DNA of 64,000 nt from Streptomyces kaniharaensis (GCF_009569385.1 NZ_WBOF01000001.1:4689501-4753500), one strand, 5' to 3'; shown: positions 17,241 to 27,272, counted from the first letter of the stretch. Translations and numbers: made by a program. Notes: generated by a model not told the origin, from the sequence alone.

Positions 17241-19024
17241 GACGCCAGCCCGAAGTCGTCGCGACCGGCGGTCTTGGCGATGGCCCGCTCGGTGATCGCC
17301 CGCGTGGCCAGGACCGAGGCCGGGCCGATCTCTTTCGCGGAGGGCTCCTTATACCAGGGCCGAAGCTCGAGCATCGCCGCTCGGAGGCCGGTGGCGAACA
17401 GCAGGGCCTTGCCCTTGGGTAGCGCGCGGATGGCGTCGGGGGGCAGGATCCGCTCGGTGCGCATCGACACGGAGGTGGACTTGCCGCCATCGCTGGTGGA
17501 GACGGAGGTGGTCTGCACGTCGTGGTCGCCGATCAGGCGGGACAGGCGGTCCGCGAAGTCGCTGTCGTCGATGCCACTACCGATGATCTTGACGGTCGCG
17601 GCGCTCCACAGCGAGTCCATGCCGGCCTCGCCCCAGCACTTCTGGCCCTGCCGGTAGGACTGCAGGATCGTCATCGGGATGACACCGCGACTGCCCAAGT
17701 GCGAGTACAGGTCGGGGAGATCGCTGATCCGGCAGACGTTGGCGGCCTCGTCGAGGACGCACAGCGCGGGCGGGTCGAGCCGTCCGCCCGAGCGCTCGGC
17801 GACGATGACGGCCGCGCGCATCACCGCGTCGGCCGCAGCCGCGATGATTGCCCCGGCGTTACCGCCGCCGTCCTTGCTGAGCAGGTACAGGGTGTCCCGC
17901 GAGGTCGCGAAGTCGGCGGGCTTGAACTCGGGCAGGCGCTTGGTGGGCGTCACCCAGGCGGCGATCTCCGGATCCAGCAGGCAACTCGCGTACTGGCGCG
18001 CGGTTTCGTAGATGCCATCACGGGTTTCCGTCGCGCCGGACACGGTGCCCTGGAGCTGGGCGGCGACCGCGTGGTGGCCGGCATCGGTCAGCAGGTCCAC
18101 CGGGGTGCGGTCCGCCGGGGAGGCCAGCCAGGCGAGCACGTCGGTGATCGGGCGGCGGAACGAGGCCGCGGCGAGGAAGAGCGCTCCGAGGGTGTTGCTC
18201 GCGGCGGTGCTCCAGAAGTCGCTGCCGTTGGACTCATCCACGCTGGCGGCGGCGAAGTGCCCGGCGAGCCGCTTGGCGCCGGCGAGATCGCGGGCGTCGG
18301 CCAGGATGTCCCACCACATCTCGCGCGGGTGGTGGGCGATCTGCTGCGGGTCGAGCGTCCAGATCGTGCCGACCTTCGCGCGGGCGTCGACCGTCGCGGT
18401 GAACGCGTCGTTGGCCGCCTTGTTCGAGGTCAGCAGAACGGGTCCGGGGGCGGCGAGGATGGCGGGGATCGCCAGGCCGGAGGTCTTGCCACTGCGGGGC
18501 GCCATGATGGCGAGAAACACGTCCTCCCAGGAGCCGCGCACTGGAGTGCGGCCGGGCGAGAGGGTGCCGGCGAGTACGCCCCGGTCGGCCGGCGCGATCT
18601 GCTTCGGCTTGAGGTCGGACAGGCTCGGCCGCAGGCTCTTCGCCTTGGCGGTGATCTCCTTGTCCAGCAGCGGAGCGAGATCGGCCTTGCGAGCAAGCCC
18701 GTTCTTCGCGCCACCGCGCCGATGCAGCACCACGCCGAGCGCGATGCCGGCCAGGAGCGCGGTGAGCAGGCCCGGGACGATCCTCGCCCCGATCTGCATA
18801 GTGGTCGGCGTGAGGTGTGGCCACAGGAGCTGCGGGTGAAGGAGTGCGTCGACCGGCTTGACCGGACACCACGGGCCGCTGCCGAGAAGGGAATTGGCGA
18901 GGTTGCCGGTCAGCCAGGCGAGGGAGCCGAAGGCGAGGGCGGCGCCGACGAGGCCGAAGAGGAGGTAGAGGAGTGCGTCGGTACCGGTGGTGGTCGACGG
19001 CGCGCTGGTACGCGGAGCAGGCAT
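17237..19024 (-). CDS. VirD4/TraG-type coupling ATPase
   Basis: 595 residues. Two N-terminal membrane helices (ALLYLLFGLVGAALAFGSLA; IVPGLLTALLAGIALGVVL) are followed by a cytosolic motor domain with Walker A AIMAPRSGKTSG and Walker B ALCVLDEAANVC. A C-terminal TraM-recognition region includes IPMTILQSYRQGQ and IGDHDVQTTSV. Coupling proteins carry the relaxase-DNA complex to the secretion channel. It is part of a leftward operon with the PP-loop gene (overlap) and downstream of the relaxase gene. No truncation seen. Confidence 0.85.
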   Translation of the reverse strand: MPAPRTSAPSTTTGTDALLYLLFGLVGAALAFGSLAWLTGNLANSLLGSGPWCPVKPVDALLHPQLLWPHLTPTTMQIGARIVPGLLTALLAGIALGVVLHRRGGAKNGLARKADLAPLLDKEITAKAKSLRPSLSDLKPKQIAPADRGVLAGTLSPGRTPVRGSWEDVFLAIMAPRSGKTSGLAIPAILAAPGPVLLTSNKAANDAFTATVDARAKVGTIWTLDPQQIAHHPREMWWDILADARDLAGAKRLAGHFAAASVDESNGSDFWSTAASNTLGALFLAAASFRRPITDVLAWLASPADRTPVDLLTDAGHHAVAAQLQGTVSGATETRDGIYETARQYASCLLDPEIAAWVTPTKRLPEFKPADFATSRDTLYLLSKDGGGNAGAIIAAAADAVMRAAVIVAERSGGRLDPPALCVLDEAANVCRISDLPDLYSHLGSRGVIPMTILQSYRQGQKCWGEAGMDSLWSAATVKIIGSGIDDSDFADRLSRLIGDHDVQTTSVSTSDGGKSTSVSMRTERILPPDAIRALPKGKALLFATGLRAAMLELRPWYKEPSAKEIGPASVLATRAITERAIAKTAGRDDFGLAS

Positions 19025-19126
19025 GGGGAGTCCAGGGGGTGGCGAGCGGGCGGTGGGGCGGGGCGCGCTCGGCTCTGGTGCGGATCACGGCGGGACTCCT
19101 TTGCTGGTCGAGGGAGGGGAAACGTT

Positions 19127-19379
19127 TCAGCGCTTGCGCTGGTGGGGCACCTTGGCGGCCGGTACAGCAGCGGTGGCTGGCGGCTGGGCAGCGGCGTTGG
19201 TTTGTGCGGCGGCCAGGCGCTGCTGGTCGACATCGTGAGTGGCCCCGGTGTAGCCGGCGGCCAGAGCCGGGGCGCGGCAGGCCGTGCACGGTGAAGTGCT
19301 CGGCGAGCCAGTCGGCTTGGTCTTCTTAGGACATGGCGAAGAAGTCCCTGTCGGTCGGCACAGCGGTCTCCTCGTTCAT
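19127..19379 (-). pseudogene. Broken small gene between relaxase and coupling protein
   Basis: ATG 19379 overlaps the relaxase stop (ATGA). Translation gives MNEETAVPTDRDFFAMS and then TAA. Past the stop the same frame continues EDQADWLAEHFTVHGLP, and then coding character moves by one base to CRAPALAAGYTGATHD and RLAAAQTNAAAQ, ending at 19127 after KVPHQRKR. The best reading is an ~85-residue gene with one nonsense and one frameshift lesion. Function unknown. Confidence 0.5.
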
Positions 19380-20698
19380 CGGGTCACCGGGCGCTGTGCT
19401 GCGGGGGTGGTTGCCGGGGCGGTGGTGAGGGTGGTGCCGGCTGGGGACTGGCCGACGGCGCGCGCAGATGCGGCGGGGGAGGCGGCGCGGGCGGCGTTGC
19501 TCGCGGACGGCATGTGGTCAGCGGTGCGGGAGGCGCTGGTGACGGCTGTCGCGTAGAAGGTGGCGACCTTGGCCTGGTAGTCGCCGCCCCGCATCTGGGA
19601 CGACTTGTCGAGAGCGCGGAATTCGTCTGCCGCACCATCCAGCTCCTCGCCGACGCTCGTGAGCTGTTCGGAGGCAGCGGTGAAGCGGTCGGCCAGCTCG
19701 TATGCGTCGCCGTCGAGGTCGCCGACCTGCTCGGCGGCAGCTCCCAGCGCTTCCTGCAGCCGGACCAGAACGCCGTCGGCGGGGTCGAGGAGTTGGTCGA
19801 GCGCGTTTGCCGCTGCCCTGGCGTTTGCGGCGCCGCGGATCTGGTCGGTTAGCCGCAAGACCTGGCCGCCGACGACTTGCAGGCCGTGCGGGTCGGTGGG
19901 GGGCGTCAGCCTGCTGGCGTCGAGGTCGGGGTCCAACTGGACGCTGTACCGGGCGGCCCGGAGCATCTCGGCAGCGTGGGTGGCGACGGCAGCGCGGTCG
20001 TTCTGCGCGGTGGTGGTGGGCAGGCGGTGGCGGCGGCCGTACCAGTCGCTGATCTCGGTGAATCCGGCGTGCTTGAGGAGCGTGGCGGACAGGTCGTCAT
20101 TGGCGCCTTTGGCCGAGACGCTGCCGCTGGGCTCGATGTTGATGGTGATGAACGGTGCGGGCACGGAGATCTCCGGGAAGCGGGGCGCGGGAAGGTGGGC
20201 GCCGGGAAGGTGGCCGAGGTCGGCGGCGATGCGCCGGCACTCGGTCTGGACGTGGAAGGCGTCGCGGTAGGTGCGGTGGAAGCGGCCGTCCTCGCGAACG
20301 AGGGTGGCCACGACGTGGACCAGGCGGTCCTCGTTGCGTACGGCGATCCACCGGCAGGCGTCCGGATCGCCGTCCGGAGCGATGCCGCTGGTGGCTGCCA
20401 GGCGCCGGGCCACCTCGCCCCACTGGGCGTCGGTCAGGTCGCCGTGCCGGGGGTCGGAGCGGACCGAGCAGATCCACACGGGCCGCTCCGGCACCCGGGT
20501 GCCCCGGCGCTGGAGCGGCTCGTCGAGCACCTGCGCGAGGTAGGGCAGGGCCCCGGAGCGGTCGAGCAGCCCGATCGGGGCGCCGTGGCAGTCCCCGCCG
20601 ACCAGACGGGCGTTGCTCTGGGTACCGCGCTCGCCCGGCCCGTACAGCTCGGTGAGCAGGCCGGCGGTGTTGCTGGCACGACGCAGGTGGGCGATCAC
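19376..20698 (-). CDS. Relaxase/mobilization protein
   Basis: 440 residues. The start MIAHLRRASNTAGLLTELYG followed by PGERGTQSNARLV is the hallmark of the actinobacterial mobilization relaxase group. RWIAVRNEDRLVHVVATLV then REDGRFHRTYRDAF corresponds to the metal-binding histidine strand of relaxases. The C-terminal half is helical with a coiled-coil region (LDQLLDPADGVLVRLQEAL; FTAASEQLTSVGEEL). Relaxases nick oriT and lead the strand into the recipient. Its stop overlaps a broken small gene. oriT itself was not identified. Confidence 0.75.
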   Translation of the reverse strand: MIAHLRRASNTAGLLTELYGPGERGTQSNARLVGGDCHGAPIGLLDRSGALPYLAQVLDEPLQRRGTRVPERPVWICSVRSDPRHGDLTDAQWGEVARRLAATSGIAPDGDPDACRWIAVRNEDRLVHVVATLVREDGRFHRTYRDAFHVQTECRRIAADLGHLPGAHLPAPRFPEISVPAPFITINIEPSGSVSAKGANDDLSATLLKHAGFTEISDWYGRRHRLPTTTAQNDRAAVATHAAEMLRAARYSVQLDPDLDASRLTPPTDPHGLQVVGGQVLRLTDQIRGAANARAAANALDQLLDPADGVLVRLQEALGAAAEQVGDLDGDAYELADRFTAASEQLTSVGEELDGAADEFRALDKSSQMRGGDYQAKVATFYATAVTSASRTADHMPSASNAARAASPAASARAVGQSPAGTTLTTAPATTPAAQRPVTR

Positions 20699-20822
20699 GG
20701 GAGCTACCTCGAAGGAGAACGGCGGTCCGGCCGCCCGCGGGTTCGGGCGGCCGGGGAAAGAATCCGAGGATTCGCCGGTTTGGTACGGCCGGAACCGCCT
20801 GGTAGAAGCCAGGCCGCTCGAC

Positions 20823-21320
20823 TCAGAAGTGGGGGTTCTCGACCGGCCGGTCCCGTTCCGTTGCCGCTTCCAGCAGCTCGGTCAGGTCGCCGGGCTCGGA
20901 GGCGCACTGGTCGATCCACCAGCCGGCGCGCGTGATGGTGCGGGCAGCGTCCTCGATCGCCTCCCACTCGGCCTCGCTCGTCTCGCCTTAGAGGACGAGG
21001 GCGGCGTAGGCCGCGGACAGGATCTGGTGCCGGCAGCGCACGCCCCAGGCGACGGCACGCTCGGTGCCCTGCAGCGGCGGCATGCGGTACTGCTCGGACC
21101 AGGCTTCGGACTCGGCCTGCTCCTCGGCACGCTTGGCCGCCAGCCAGGCGGCCTTGTCCTGCTCGTCACCCTCTTTGGAGGCCCGCCAACAGTCGGTGCA
21201 CTCCTGCTTGGCGAGCCACTTGGCGTAGCCGACGCGCCGGTCGGCCGGGCGGCCGGAAAGGTCGCGCTCGCCTTCGTGCCCGCAGGTGTGGGTGATCTTC
21301 CAGGTCTTCTTCACGGCCAT
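20823..21320 (-). pseudogene. Cys-rich small protein gene with internal stop
   Basis: ATG 21320 starts MAVKKTWKITHTCGHEG, with CGH and ECTDCWRAS forming a likely zinc-binding site, and runs 110 residues to TAA at 20988-20990. The same frame continues without a break for another ~54 codons (SEAEWEAIEDAARTITRAG, WWIDQCASEPGDLTELL) to TGA at 20823. This suggests a 165-residue protein cut by one nonsense change. A 110-residue product may still be made. Family not recognised; it is part of the transfer-gene run. Confidence 0.5.
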
Positions 21321-21347
21321 GGGGACTGCTCCTTAGGGGCGTTGGGG

Positions 21348-22124
21348 TCAGCGGTTTCGGGCGAATGCGATGCGAGGGTCCACGGGACGCGCAGCCGGGA
21401 GGGCGGAGCTGGGCTCGGCGGCGGGCGCCTTGCCCGGGACACCGGTGCGGGCCGGGCTCGCGGCGAGGGCGGCTGCATTGAGCGGGAACCGGTGGGTGGT
21501 GAAACCTGGGCCGCTCTCGTGGCGGACTGCTACTTCCGGAGCCAGCTGGCGTCGAGTGGCGGCCTCGGCGAGCTGCGGCTGGACGGCTACCTGAAGGTCA
21601 CCGGCCCGCTGCATCGCTGCTGTGGCTCGGGCGAGCTTGCCGAGCGCCTCGCTGCGGTCGGTGGCGGTGGGCAGGGTATAGACGTCCAGCGCGTGCTGGA
21701 AGCTCCAGCCGTGCGCTTCGAGGATCGCTCCACCGCGTTCGACGGCGTTGATCGTGTCGGCGGTGGCGGCGACGACGCCGAGCTTCGGGTGCTCGGCGAA
21801 CGCGACGTCCGGTTCCGTGCGCCCGTTCACCGTCCATCGGGTGGACGCCGGTTCCGGGTCGAGGTCGTCGTCGGCGTGCACGGCGTAGCCGGCATTCCGG
21901 AGCATGTCCACGGCGGTGGTGGCGCGGGTATTGCCGTCGAGGTGCTGGTCGGTGAGCGCGTACATGATTTTGCTGTCGGGGACGCGCTGGAATCCCAGGC
22001 GTTCCAGCATCCAGTCGGCGCCCGCGAGTTGGCGTGGGTTGGCTGCGCAGATCCCGAGTTCGGGGTCGCGGCCGATGGCAATGTCCGGTTGAAAGCGAGC
22101 GTGGCCGAGCCTGGGGTCGGGCAT
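21348..22124 (-). CDS. Conjugation-module protein of unknown function
   Basis: About 258 residues from ATG 22124 (MPDPRLGHARFQPDIAIG); an in-frame GTG-type start 24 codons earlier also exists. Two similar blocks are visible: PDIAIGRDPELGICAANPRQ then WMLERLGFQRVPDS, and PDVAFAEHPKLGVVAATADT then AILEAHGWSFQHAL. This looks like an internal duplication of a ~60-residue unit. The tail is alanine/proline-rich. No enzymatic motif. Its place between the relaxase and the VirB4-like gene suggests a transfer role. Confidence 0.6.
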   Translation of the reverse strand: MPDPRLGHARFQPDIAIGRDPELGICAANPRQLAGADWMLERLGFQRVPDSKIMYALTDQHLDGNTRATTAVDMLRNAGYAVHADDDLDPEPASTRWTVNGRTEPDVAFAEHPKLGVVAATADTINAVERGGAILEAHGWSFQHALDVYTLPTATDRSEALGKLARATAAMQRAGDLQVAVQPQLAEAATRRQLAPEVAVRHESGPGFTTHRFPLNAAALAASPARTGVPGKAPAAEPSSALPAARPVDPRIAFARNR

Positions 22125-22238
22125 GGCAGGTCCATCCGGGGGAGGGGGAATCGGGAATGCCGCGGGATGGAGCTGGGATCTGCTGGTGCGGTTCAACGGG
22201 ATGCCTCCAGTTCGGGATTTGTGAACTCCTCTGAGTTC

Positions 22239-23737
22239 TCAGGTCATTCGGGCATCGGTGTCGAACAGTGCCTTCTCGGCGGGGTGGAGGATGTGCTGCA
22301 CGATGAAGCTCTGCCCGGCGACCTTCCACAGCCCGCGTCCTCGGGTAAGTGCGGACACCGCATGGGTCTCGACGCCGGTGAGTCCCAGCAACGAGGCGGC
22401 GGTCGCGAGTTGGTCGCTCTCCTGGCGGTAGATGATGCGCGTGCTGCAGTCGGCGAGCAGGCCTTCGGCCAGGACTCGGCCGCGCGAGCCGGCATCGCCG
22501 GCGGACAGCAGGTCGGACAGGCGGTGGATCACCATTAGGTTGGCGATGCCCAGCCCGCGCGAGAGCTTCCACTGGCTCTGCATCCGCTCCAGCAGGCCGA
22601 CATGGCGCATCACTCGCCATGCCTCGTCGTAGATCACCCACCTGCGACCGCCGCGCGGGTCGGCGAGCGCGGACTCCATCCAGGCGCTCGCGCAGGTCAT
22701 CGCGAGGACGAGCGCGGTGTCGTCGCCGCTGCCGCCCAGGCGGGAGAGGTCGATCGTCAGCATGGGGACGCTCGGGTCGAAGGCGAAGGTGCTCGGGGCG
22801 TCGAACATCCCGGACAGGTCACCGTGGACCAGGCGCCGCAGGGCATGGGCGAGGTCCTCGGCGGCCGGGCCCATCCGCCCGCCCTGATCTCCGAGAGCGG
22901 CATCGAGGCGCTCGGGCGAGCCGAGGGTGTGCGCGATCTCGCCGAGCAGCGGCACCGTGCCGCGCGCCTGGGCGTCGGCGACCACCAGGTCCAGCGCGAG
23001 GTCGAGGGCGGTGTGCTCCATCGGCAGCAGGTCGCGCCCCAGCACCGTGCGGGCGAGGCCGGCCAGCAGCATAAGGCGCCGCTTGCGGACCTCGCCCGCC
23101 CAGTCCTCCTCGCTCACGCCGTCCGGCCGCGCGGGGGCATCGAGCGGGTTGAGCCTGCCCTTCAATCCCGGCCCGAGCGCGATGGTCTGCCCACCAAGCT
23201 CGCCCGCGAGCAGCGTCCACTCACCCTTCGGATCGGACGGCACATAGACCTTGTAACCGTGGGCGATGGACCGGGTGGCTATCGACTTGGCGAGTGCGGA
23301 CTTGCCCATGCCGATGATCCCGGCCAGCACGGCGTTGGGGTTCGTGAAGCCCTCGACTTTGCCGCTGTTGTAGAGACTGAACGGGTCGAAGCAGAACGAG
23401 CCTTCCGCATGGACGTCCCGGCCGACGAACATCCCCTCGGAGCCGAGGCCGCCCTCCGCCAGGAACGGATAGGCCCCGCTCGCCACCGCGGTGGTCATCC
23501 GGTGGGCCGGCAGGCGGACCTTCCCGCCACGGGCGGAGGCCGGGCCCGGTCGCCCTGACGGCGGGTAGGGCGCCCGAAGCTCCGGATCGAGCCCTCCTCC
23601 TCCCGCTCGGGCGGGGCCTCGGCGAGGCGGGCCTTGCGGCGGGCCCGGTCGAAGTCGCGCCGAGCCGCGCGCAGTTCGGAACGGGAGGACTTGCGGGGGA
23701 CGAAGAGGGGGCTGGCGCTGGCGCGGGTCTTGGGCAT
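22239..23737 (-). CDS. VirB4-type conjugation ATPase, N-terminus apparently frameshifted
   Basis: The ATPase body reads from ~ATG 23498 (MTTAVASGAYPFLAEGG) to 22239. It has Walker A GIIGMGKSALAKSIATR, Walker B RRWVIYDEAWRVMRH, and downstream RIIYRQESDQLATAASLLGL with GRGLWKVAGQSFIVQH. VirB4 ATPases power type IV secretion. The natural N-terminus appears to be MPKTRASASPLFVPRKSSR at 23737, in another frame that continues ARRDFDRARRKARLAEAPP and GSIRSFGRPT and then stops at 23495. The two halves join only with a one-base shift around 23540-23570. So the protein is either N-terminally truncated or the gene is damaged. Confidence 0.7.
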
Positions 23738-23767
23738 GGCGATGGACTCCGGTGGGTGGTGGGGGTG

Positions 23768-24220
23768 TCAGTGGCGGACGAGGCCGGTGAACGGGGTGTG
23801 CAGGTCGGCCGGGGTGGTCTGGCGCCGAACGCGGTGGGCGGTGCGCTGGTGGCGCCGGCAGATCGTCAGCTCGGGCGCGCCTTCGGGAAGGCCGGCCTGG
23901 CACGCCTCGCGGTCGGGCACCTCGCCGGTGACGGGCCGGGGGGAGGCGTGGTAGGCGGCGTGCACGTGGTCGGCCGCCTGCCAGATCCGGGTGCGGGCGG
24001 CCCGCAGCTGCTCGCCCTCGATCGGCACGAGCGCTCCGGTGCGGCTGGCGTGGGCGTCGAGCAGGGTGTGGAGGGAGACGAGGTGGGCGTGCAGGCTGTC
24101 CAGCTCGGTGCGTGAGGTGACGAGCGCGCCTGCGGGGATGTTGAGCGTGCGGTGGAAGTCGACCGCCGCGGTCGCGAAGGGAAGGAAGTCCTCCGCGAGG
24201 GGAGTGGTGGTGAGGGGCAT
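23768..24220 (-). CDS. Conjugation-module helical protein
   Basis: 150 residues. Mostly helical N-terminal half (AEDFLPFATAAVDFHRTLNI, LDSLHAHLVSLHTLLDAH, TRIWQAADHVHAAYHA) and a C-terminal end with Cys/His/Arg-rich character (GAPELTICRRHQRTAHRVRR). No catalytic motif. It sits between the VirB4-like and SCO6880-like genes on the same strand; proteins of this kind recur in actinobacterial transfer regions, but the function is unknown. Confidence 0.6.
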   Translation of the reverse strand: MPLTTTPLAEDFLPFATAAVDFHRTLNIPAGALVTSRTELDSLHAHLVSLHTLLDAHASRTGALVPIEGEQLRAARTRIWQAADHVHAAYHASPRPVTGEVPDREACQAGLPEGAPELTICRRHQRTAHRVRRQTTPADLHTPFTGLVRH

Positions 24221-24256
24221 GGCGGTGCTCTTTCCAAGGGATGTGGGGGTGGTGGT

Positions 24257-25714
24257 TCAGGCGGCGAGGGCGAGGGGGAGCGCGGCGGCGGTGAACGCCT
24301 CGGCCTGCTGCCAGGTGAGCGGGCGCAGGTCGAGCTGGGCGGCGACGGCGGCGGTCTCCACGACGGCGCAGGCCGAGCGCAGTTCGTCCTCGGTGTCGGC
24401 GCTCACCGTCAGCAGGCCGGTCAGGGCGATATCGGCGTGGCCGGCGATGAGCTGGCGTTCACGCTGCTTGACGTCCTGGTACTCGACCGAGTCGGCTTCG
24501 CTGTCGACCTGGCCCCGGCGGGCGCGCTCGGCCGAGTCCGCGATGATGCTGGCCTTCTTGCGCTGGACATCGCGCATCGCCGCGTCCAGTCCCTTGGGCT
24601 CGTACGCCAGGGACAGGGTGCGCTGGACCCCGCCGCTGAAGAGCAACTGGTGCAGGAACCCGGGGCTGGTCTCGGTACGCGGCCAGTTCTCCACCCAGTA
24701 GGTGCAGTGAATGGCGGAGTCGGTGGCGATGTGGCCGGCGCGCTCGACCACGACCACGGGCCCTGCGGCGGCGGGGTCGGCCTCCGGGCAGCCGGAGGAG
24801 GACCAGCGCTCCAGCCCGGTCAGCGACTTGGGGTCGTACGCGGTGCGCACCACGGCGGCGATCTCGGTGGCGGACAGCCAGCCGACCGGGTTGAGACCTG
24901 CGGTGCGGGCGGCCTGGTCGAAGGTGGCGGTCAGCTGGGCCAGCACCGAGGATCCGCCGGCGAGGCCGCCGCCGGCTTGGTTGATCAGCCGCCGGGCCGC
25001 CTTGAAGTCCAGCGCGATGGCGACGTATACCTCGTGCGGGGCGGCGGCCGGTCCGGCGTTCTTGACCAGCTCGCCGTAGATCTCACCGGCGACCGGCGCG
25101 TCGGGGTTGCCGGTCTTCTCCCAGTAGCGCCGAAGCGCATCGCCCGAGGCCGGCATCGTGCGCTCGATCACCTGGATGCGGGCGATGTGCCCGGTGCGGG
25201 CGAGCGCCGCCAGTGCCCGGCCCCACCCGTTGACGTTGGTGTTCTGCGTGGCAGGGTCGAGAAGCGCGTAGGCACGGCTGCTGACCTTGACGACCGCGGT
25301 CAGCGTCCCGGCGCGAGGGTCGTGGACCGCGCCGTACCGGCGGTCGGGTGCTGTGACGACCCGAAGGCTGGCGGCGGTGCCGGGCAGGTGCAGCAGACCC
25401 TCGCGCACCGGCCGCCGGGAGGGCCGGGCGAGCCAGACCAGCTGACCGCGCATCCGCCGCAGCGCGTAGCGGGTGACGATCGGCGCCCAGTCGGCCAGCG
25501 ATCGGCCACGGTGGCGGACGAGGACGAACAGGCCGACGGCGGCCCACAGCGGGATGAGTTCGAGCGCGCCGACCACGCCGCGGGTGAGGACGACGGCGAG
25601 CAGGAGAAGGCCGGCGAGGGAGGCGACGATCAGCTGGGCGGCGGTCAGGCCGAGCAGGATGCCGCGCTTGGAGCGGTGCGGGAACTTCACCGTGGCGGGA
25701 GAGGTGTCAGACAT
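24257..25714 (-). CDS. SCO6880-family conjugation protein
   Basis: 485 residues from ATG 25714. Two N-terminal membrane helices (GLTAAQLIVASLAGLLLLAV; LELIPLWAAVGLFVLV) precede a large cytoplasmic part with AVVKVSSRAYALLDPATQN, WSSSGCPEADPAAAGPVVVV and IHCTYWVENWPRTETSPGF. This layout is that of the actinobacterial SCO6880 family, found beside VirB4-like ATPases; it resembles a PrgI-like membrane module joined to the VirB4 N-terminal domain. The frame above the chosen ATG is not coding in character. Confidence 0.75.
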   Translation of the reverse strand: MSDTSPATVKFPHRSKRGILLGLTAAQLIVASLAGLLLLAVVLTRGVVGALELIPLWAAVGLFVLVRHRGRSLADWAPIVTRYALRRMRGQLVWLARPSRRPVREGLLHLPGTAASLRVVTAPDRRYGAVHDPRAGTLTAVVKVSSRAYALLDPATQNTNVNGWGRALAALARTGHIARIQVIERTMPASGDALRRYWEKTGNPDAPVAGEIYGELVKNAGPAAAPHEVYVAIALDFKAARRLINQAGGGLAGGSSVLAQLTATFDQAARTAGLNPVGWLSATEIAAVVRTAYDPKSLTGLERWSSSGCPEADPAAAGPVVVVERAGHIATDSAIHCTYWVENWPRTETSPGFLHQLLFSGGVQRTLSLAYEPKGLDAAMRDVQRKKASIIADSAERARRGQVDSEADSVEYQDVKQRERQLIAGHADIALTGLLTVSADTEDELRSACAVVETAAVAAQLDLRPLTWQQAEAFTAAALPLALAA

Positions 25715-25856
25715 CGAGGATCCAGGAGGTGCGAGCGGGAGGATGGGGGCGGCGGGCGCGGCGCTCTTCTGGAAGCCATGGCGGAACTCCTGTTCGAGGA
25801 TAGGAGGGGCGGGCTGTGGCCGTGCGGTCAGCAGCCCGCCCCGAGGAGATGGGCGG

Positions 25857-27272
25857 TCAGGACCCGGAGGGCGGCTGCTGGGGGAACACCCAGCGCTGCG
25901 GTGCCGGCGAGCCCTGCGGCGGCGGTCCACCGACCGGCGGAGCCGGGGGGCCGCTCGGTGCGGAACCGGAGGAGCCCGGAGCATGGGCGGTGGCGCCCGA
26001 ACGCTGGCCGACCGGTGCGCCCTGGACAGGCGATGCGGCGCTCTGGCCGGCGGAGCCGCCCGACTCCGAGCCGGAATCGCCCTCACCGCTGAGTGCGCGG
26101 GTGATGAGTGCGGGGATGCCCGGACGCTGGATGAGACCACGGCCCCGGTCGCCACCAGCGCTGGGGTTCTCGCCGAACCGGAAAGTGCTCGGCGTGCTCG
26201 GCGGTCCGGCGTCGATGCCTTCCTTGCTGAACCGCCCGGAGGGGTCGATCCCGGAGGCGACACCGTCCTGGCCCATGCCCGGAACCTTGGCCGGGCCCTG
26301 AGGCGCGGGGGTTCCGGTGCCCACCTGCATCGCCATGCTCGCCGCGGTCTTGGCCGCGCCTGCGGCGACCGTCACCCCGGCGACGCCGGTGCGATGCAGG
26401 TCGTCGTGCCCGCCGTTGTCGGTGGCCCAGTGCACGAACTTGTAGGTCGCGTAGGGGCAGAGGAGGACGAGGACCATCACGACGATGCCCGCCATCGCGT
26501 CCGAGAGGGCCGACATGCCGTCCTTGGCATCCGACTTGCCCATCGCGGAGACGCCGATCAGGAACACCACGGTCATCAGCAGCCTGCTGACCACCAGCGT
26601 GGCGGTGGCCTCGATCCAGCCGCGCCGCCAGCGCTTGGCGACCTCCCAGCCGCCGCCGCTGCCGGCGAAGACCGCCAGGGCAACCAGGATCAGGACGCCG
26701 ACCTTGCGGGCCACCATCGTGCACCAGTAGAGGAAAGCCCCGATCGCACAGCCCAGAGCGACCAACGACGGTACGCCCCAGCCGAGTCCGTACATCGCGC
26801 CGAGTTCGTTCACCTTGACGACGCGGCGGATCGCGTCTTCCACGGACGTGTTGGCGGCTTGGAACAGGCCGTCGCTCAGGGCGTCGACCACGGTGATCGC
26901 CACGCTGGTGAAGGAGATCGCGCAGAAGGAGAACAGGACGCCGGTCATGGTGCCGATCGCGGCCTGGGCGAGGGCGCGCTCGTCGCGGCGCCAGGCGGCG
27001 AACATCAGCTGGATGCAGAACGTGCCGACGATGATCGACAGTCCGATGGGCAGCAGCAGGGCGTAGTTGTCGCGAAACCAGGGGGCGTTGAGGTCGATGC
27101 TGGTGGTCGCGTTGACGGCCTTCGCGGCGAGGTCGGCCGCGCTGGACGCAAGTTCACCTGCGGACTTGGCGATCCACGCGCCGATGCCGTCGGTGATCGA
27201 CTTGCCGGGATCGGAGACGAAGTTGGCCGCATCGCACACCTGGCTCATGAGGGGAAGGTCGCAGACACCCAT
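25857..27272 (-). CDS. VirB6/TrbL-like conjugation membrane protein
   Basis: About 471 residues; start ATG 27272 is set by AAAGGAGG eight bases upstream. After an N-terminal segment come multiple membrane helices (YALLLPIGLSIIVGTFCIQL; AIGTMTGVLFSFCAISFTSV; VGVLILVALAVFAGSGGGWE; LLMTVVFLIGVSAMG; AGIVVMVLVLLCPYATYKFV), the pattern of VirB6/TrbL channel proteins. The last ~150 residues are a glycine/proline/serine-rich hydrophilic tail. It forms part of the inner-membrane channel. It is expected to be co-expressed with the flanking pilin-like and SCO6880-like genes. Confidence 0.75.
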   Translation of the reverse strand: MGVCDLPLMSQVCDAANFVSDPGKSITDGIGAWIAKSAGELASSAADLAAKAVNATTSIDLNAPWFRDNYALLLPIGLSIIVGTFCIQLMFAAWRRDERALAQAAIGTMTGVLFSFCAISFTSVAITVVDALSDGLFQAANTSVEDAIRRVVKVNELGAMYGLGWGVPSLVALGCAIGAFLYWCTMVARKVGVLILVALAVFAGSGGGWEVAKRWRRGWIEATATLVVSRLLMTVVFLIGVSAMGKSDAKDGMSALSDAMAGIVVMVLVLLCPYATYKFVHWATDNGGHDDLHRTGVAGVTVAAGAAKTAASMAMQVGTGTPAPQGPAKVPGMGQDGVASGIDPSGRFSKEGIDAGPPSTPSTFRFGENPSAGGDRGRGLIQRPGIPALITRALSGEGDSGSESGGSAGQSAASPVQGAPVGQRSGATAHAPGSSGSAPSGPPAPPVGGPPPQGSPAPQRWVFPQQPPSGS

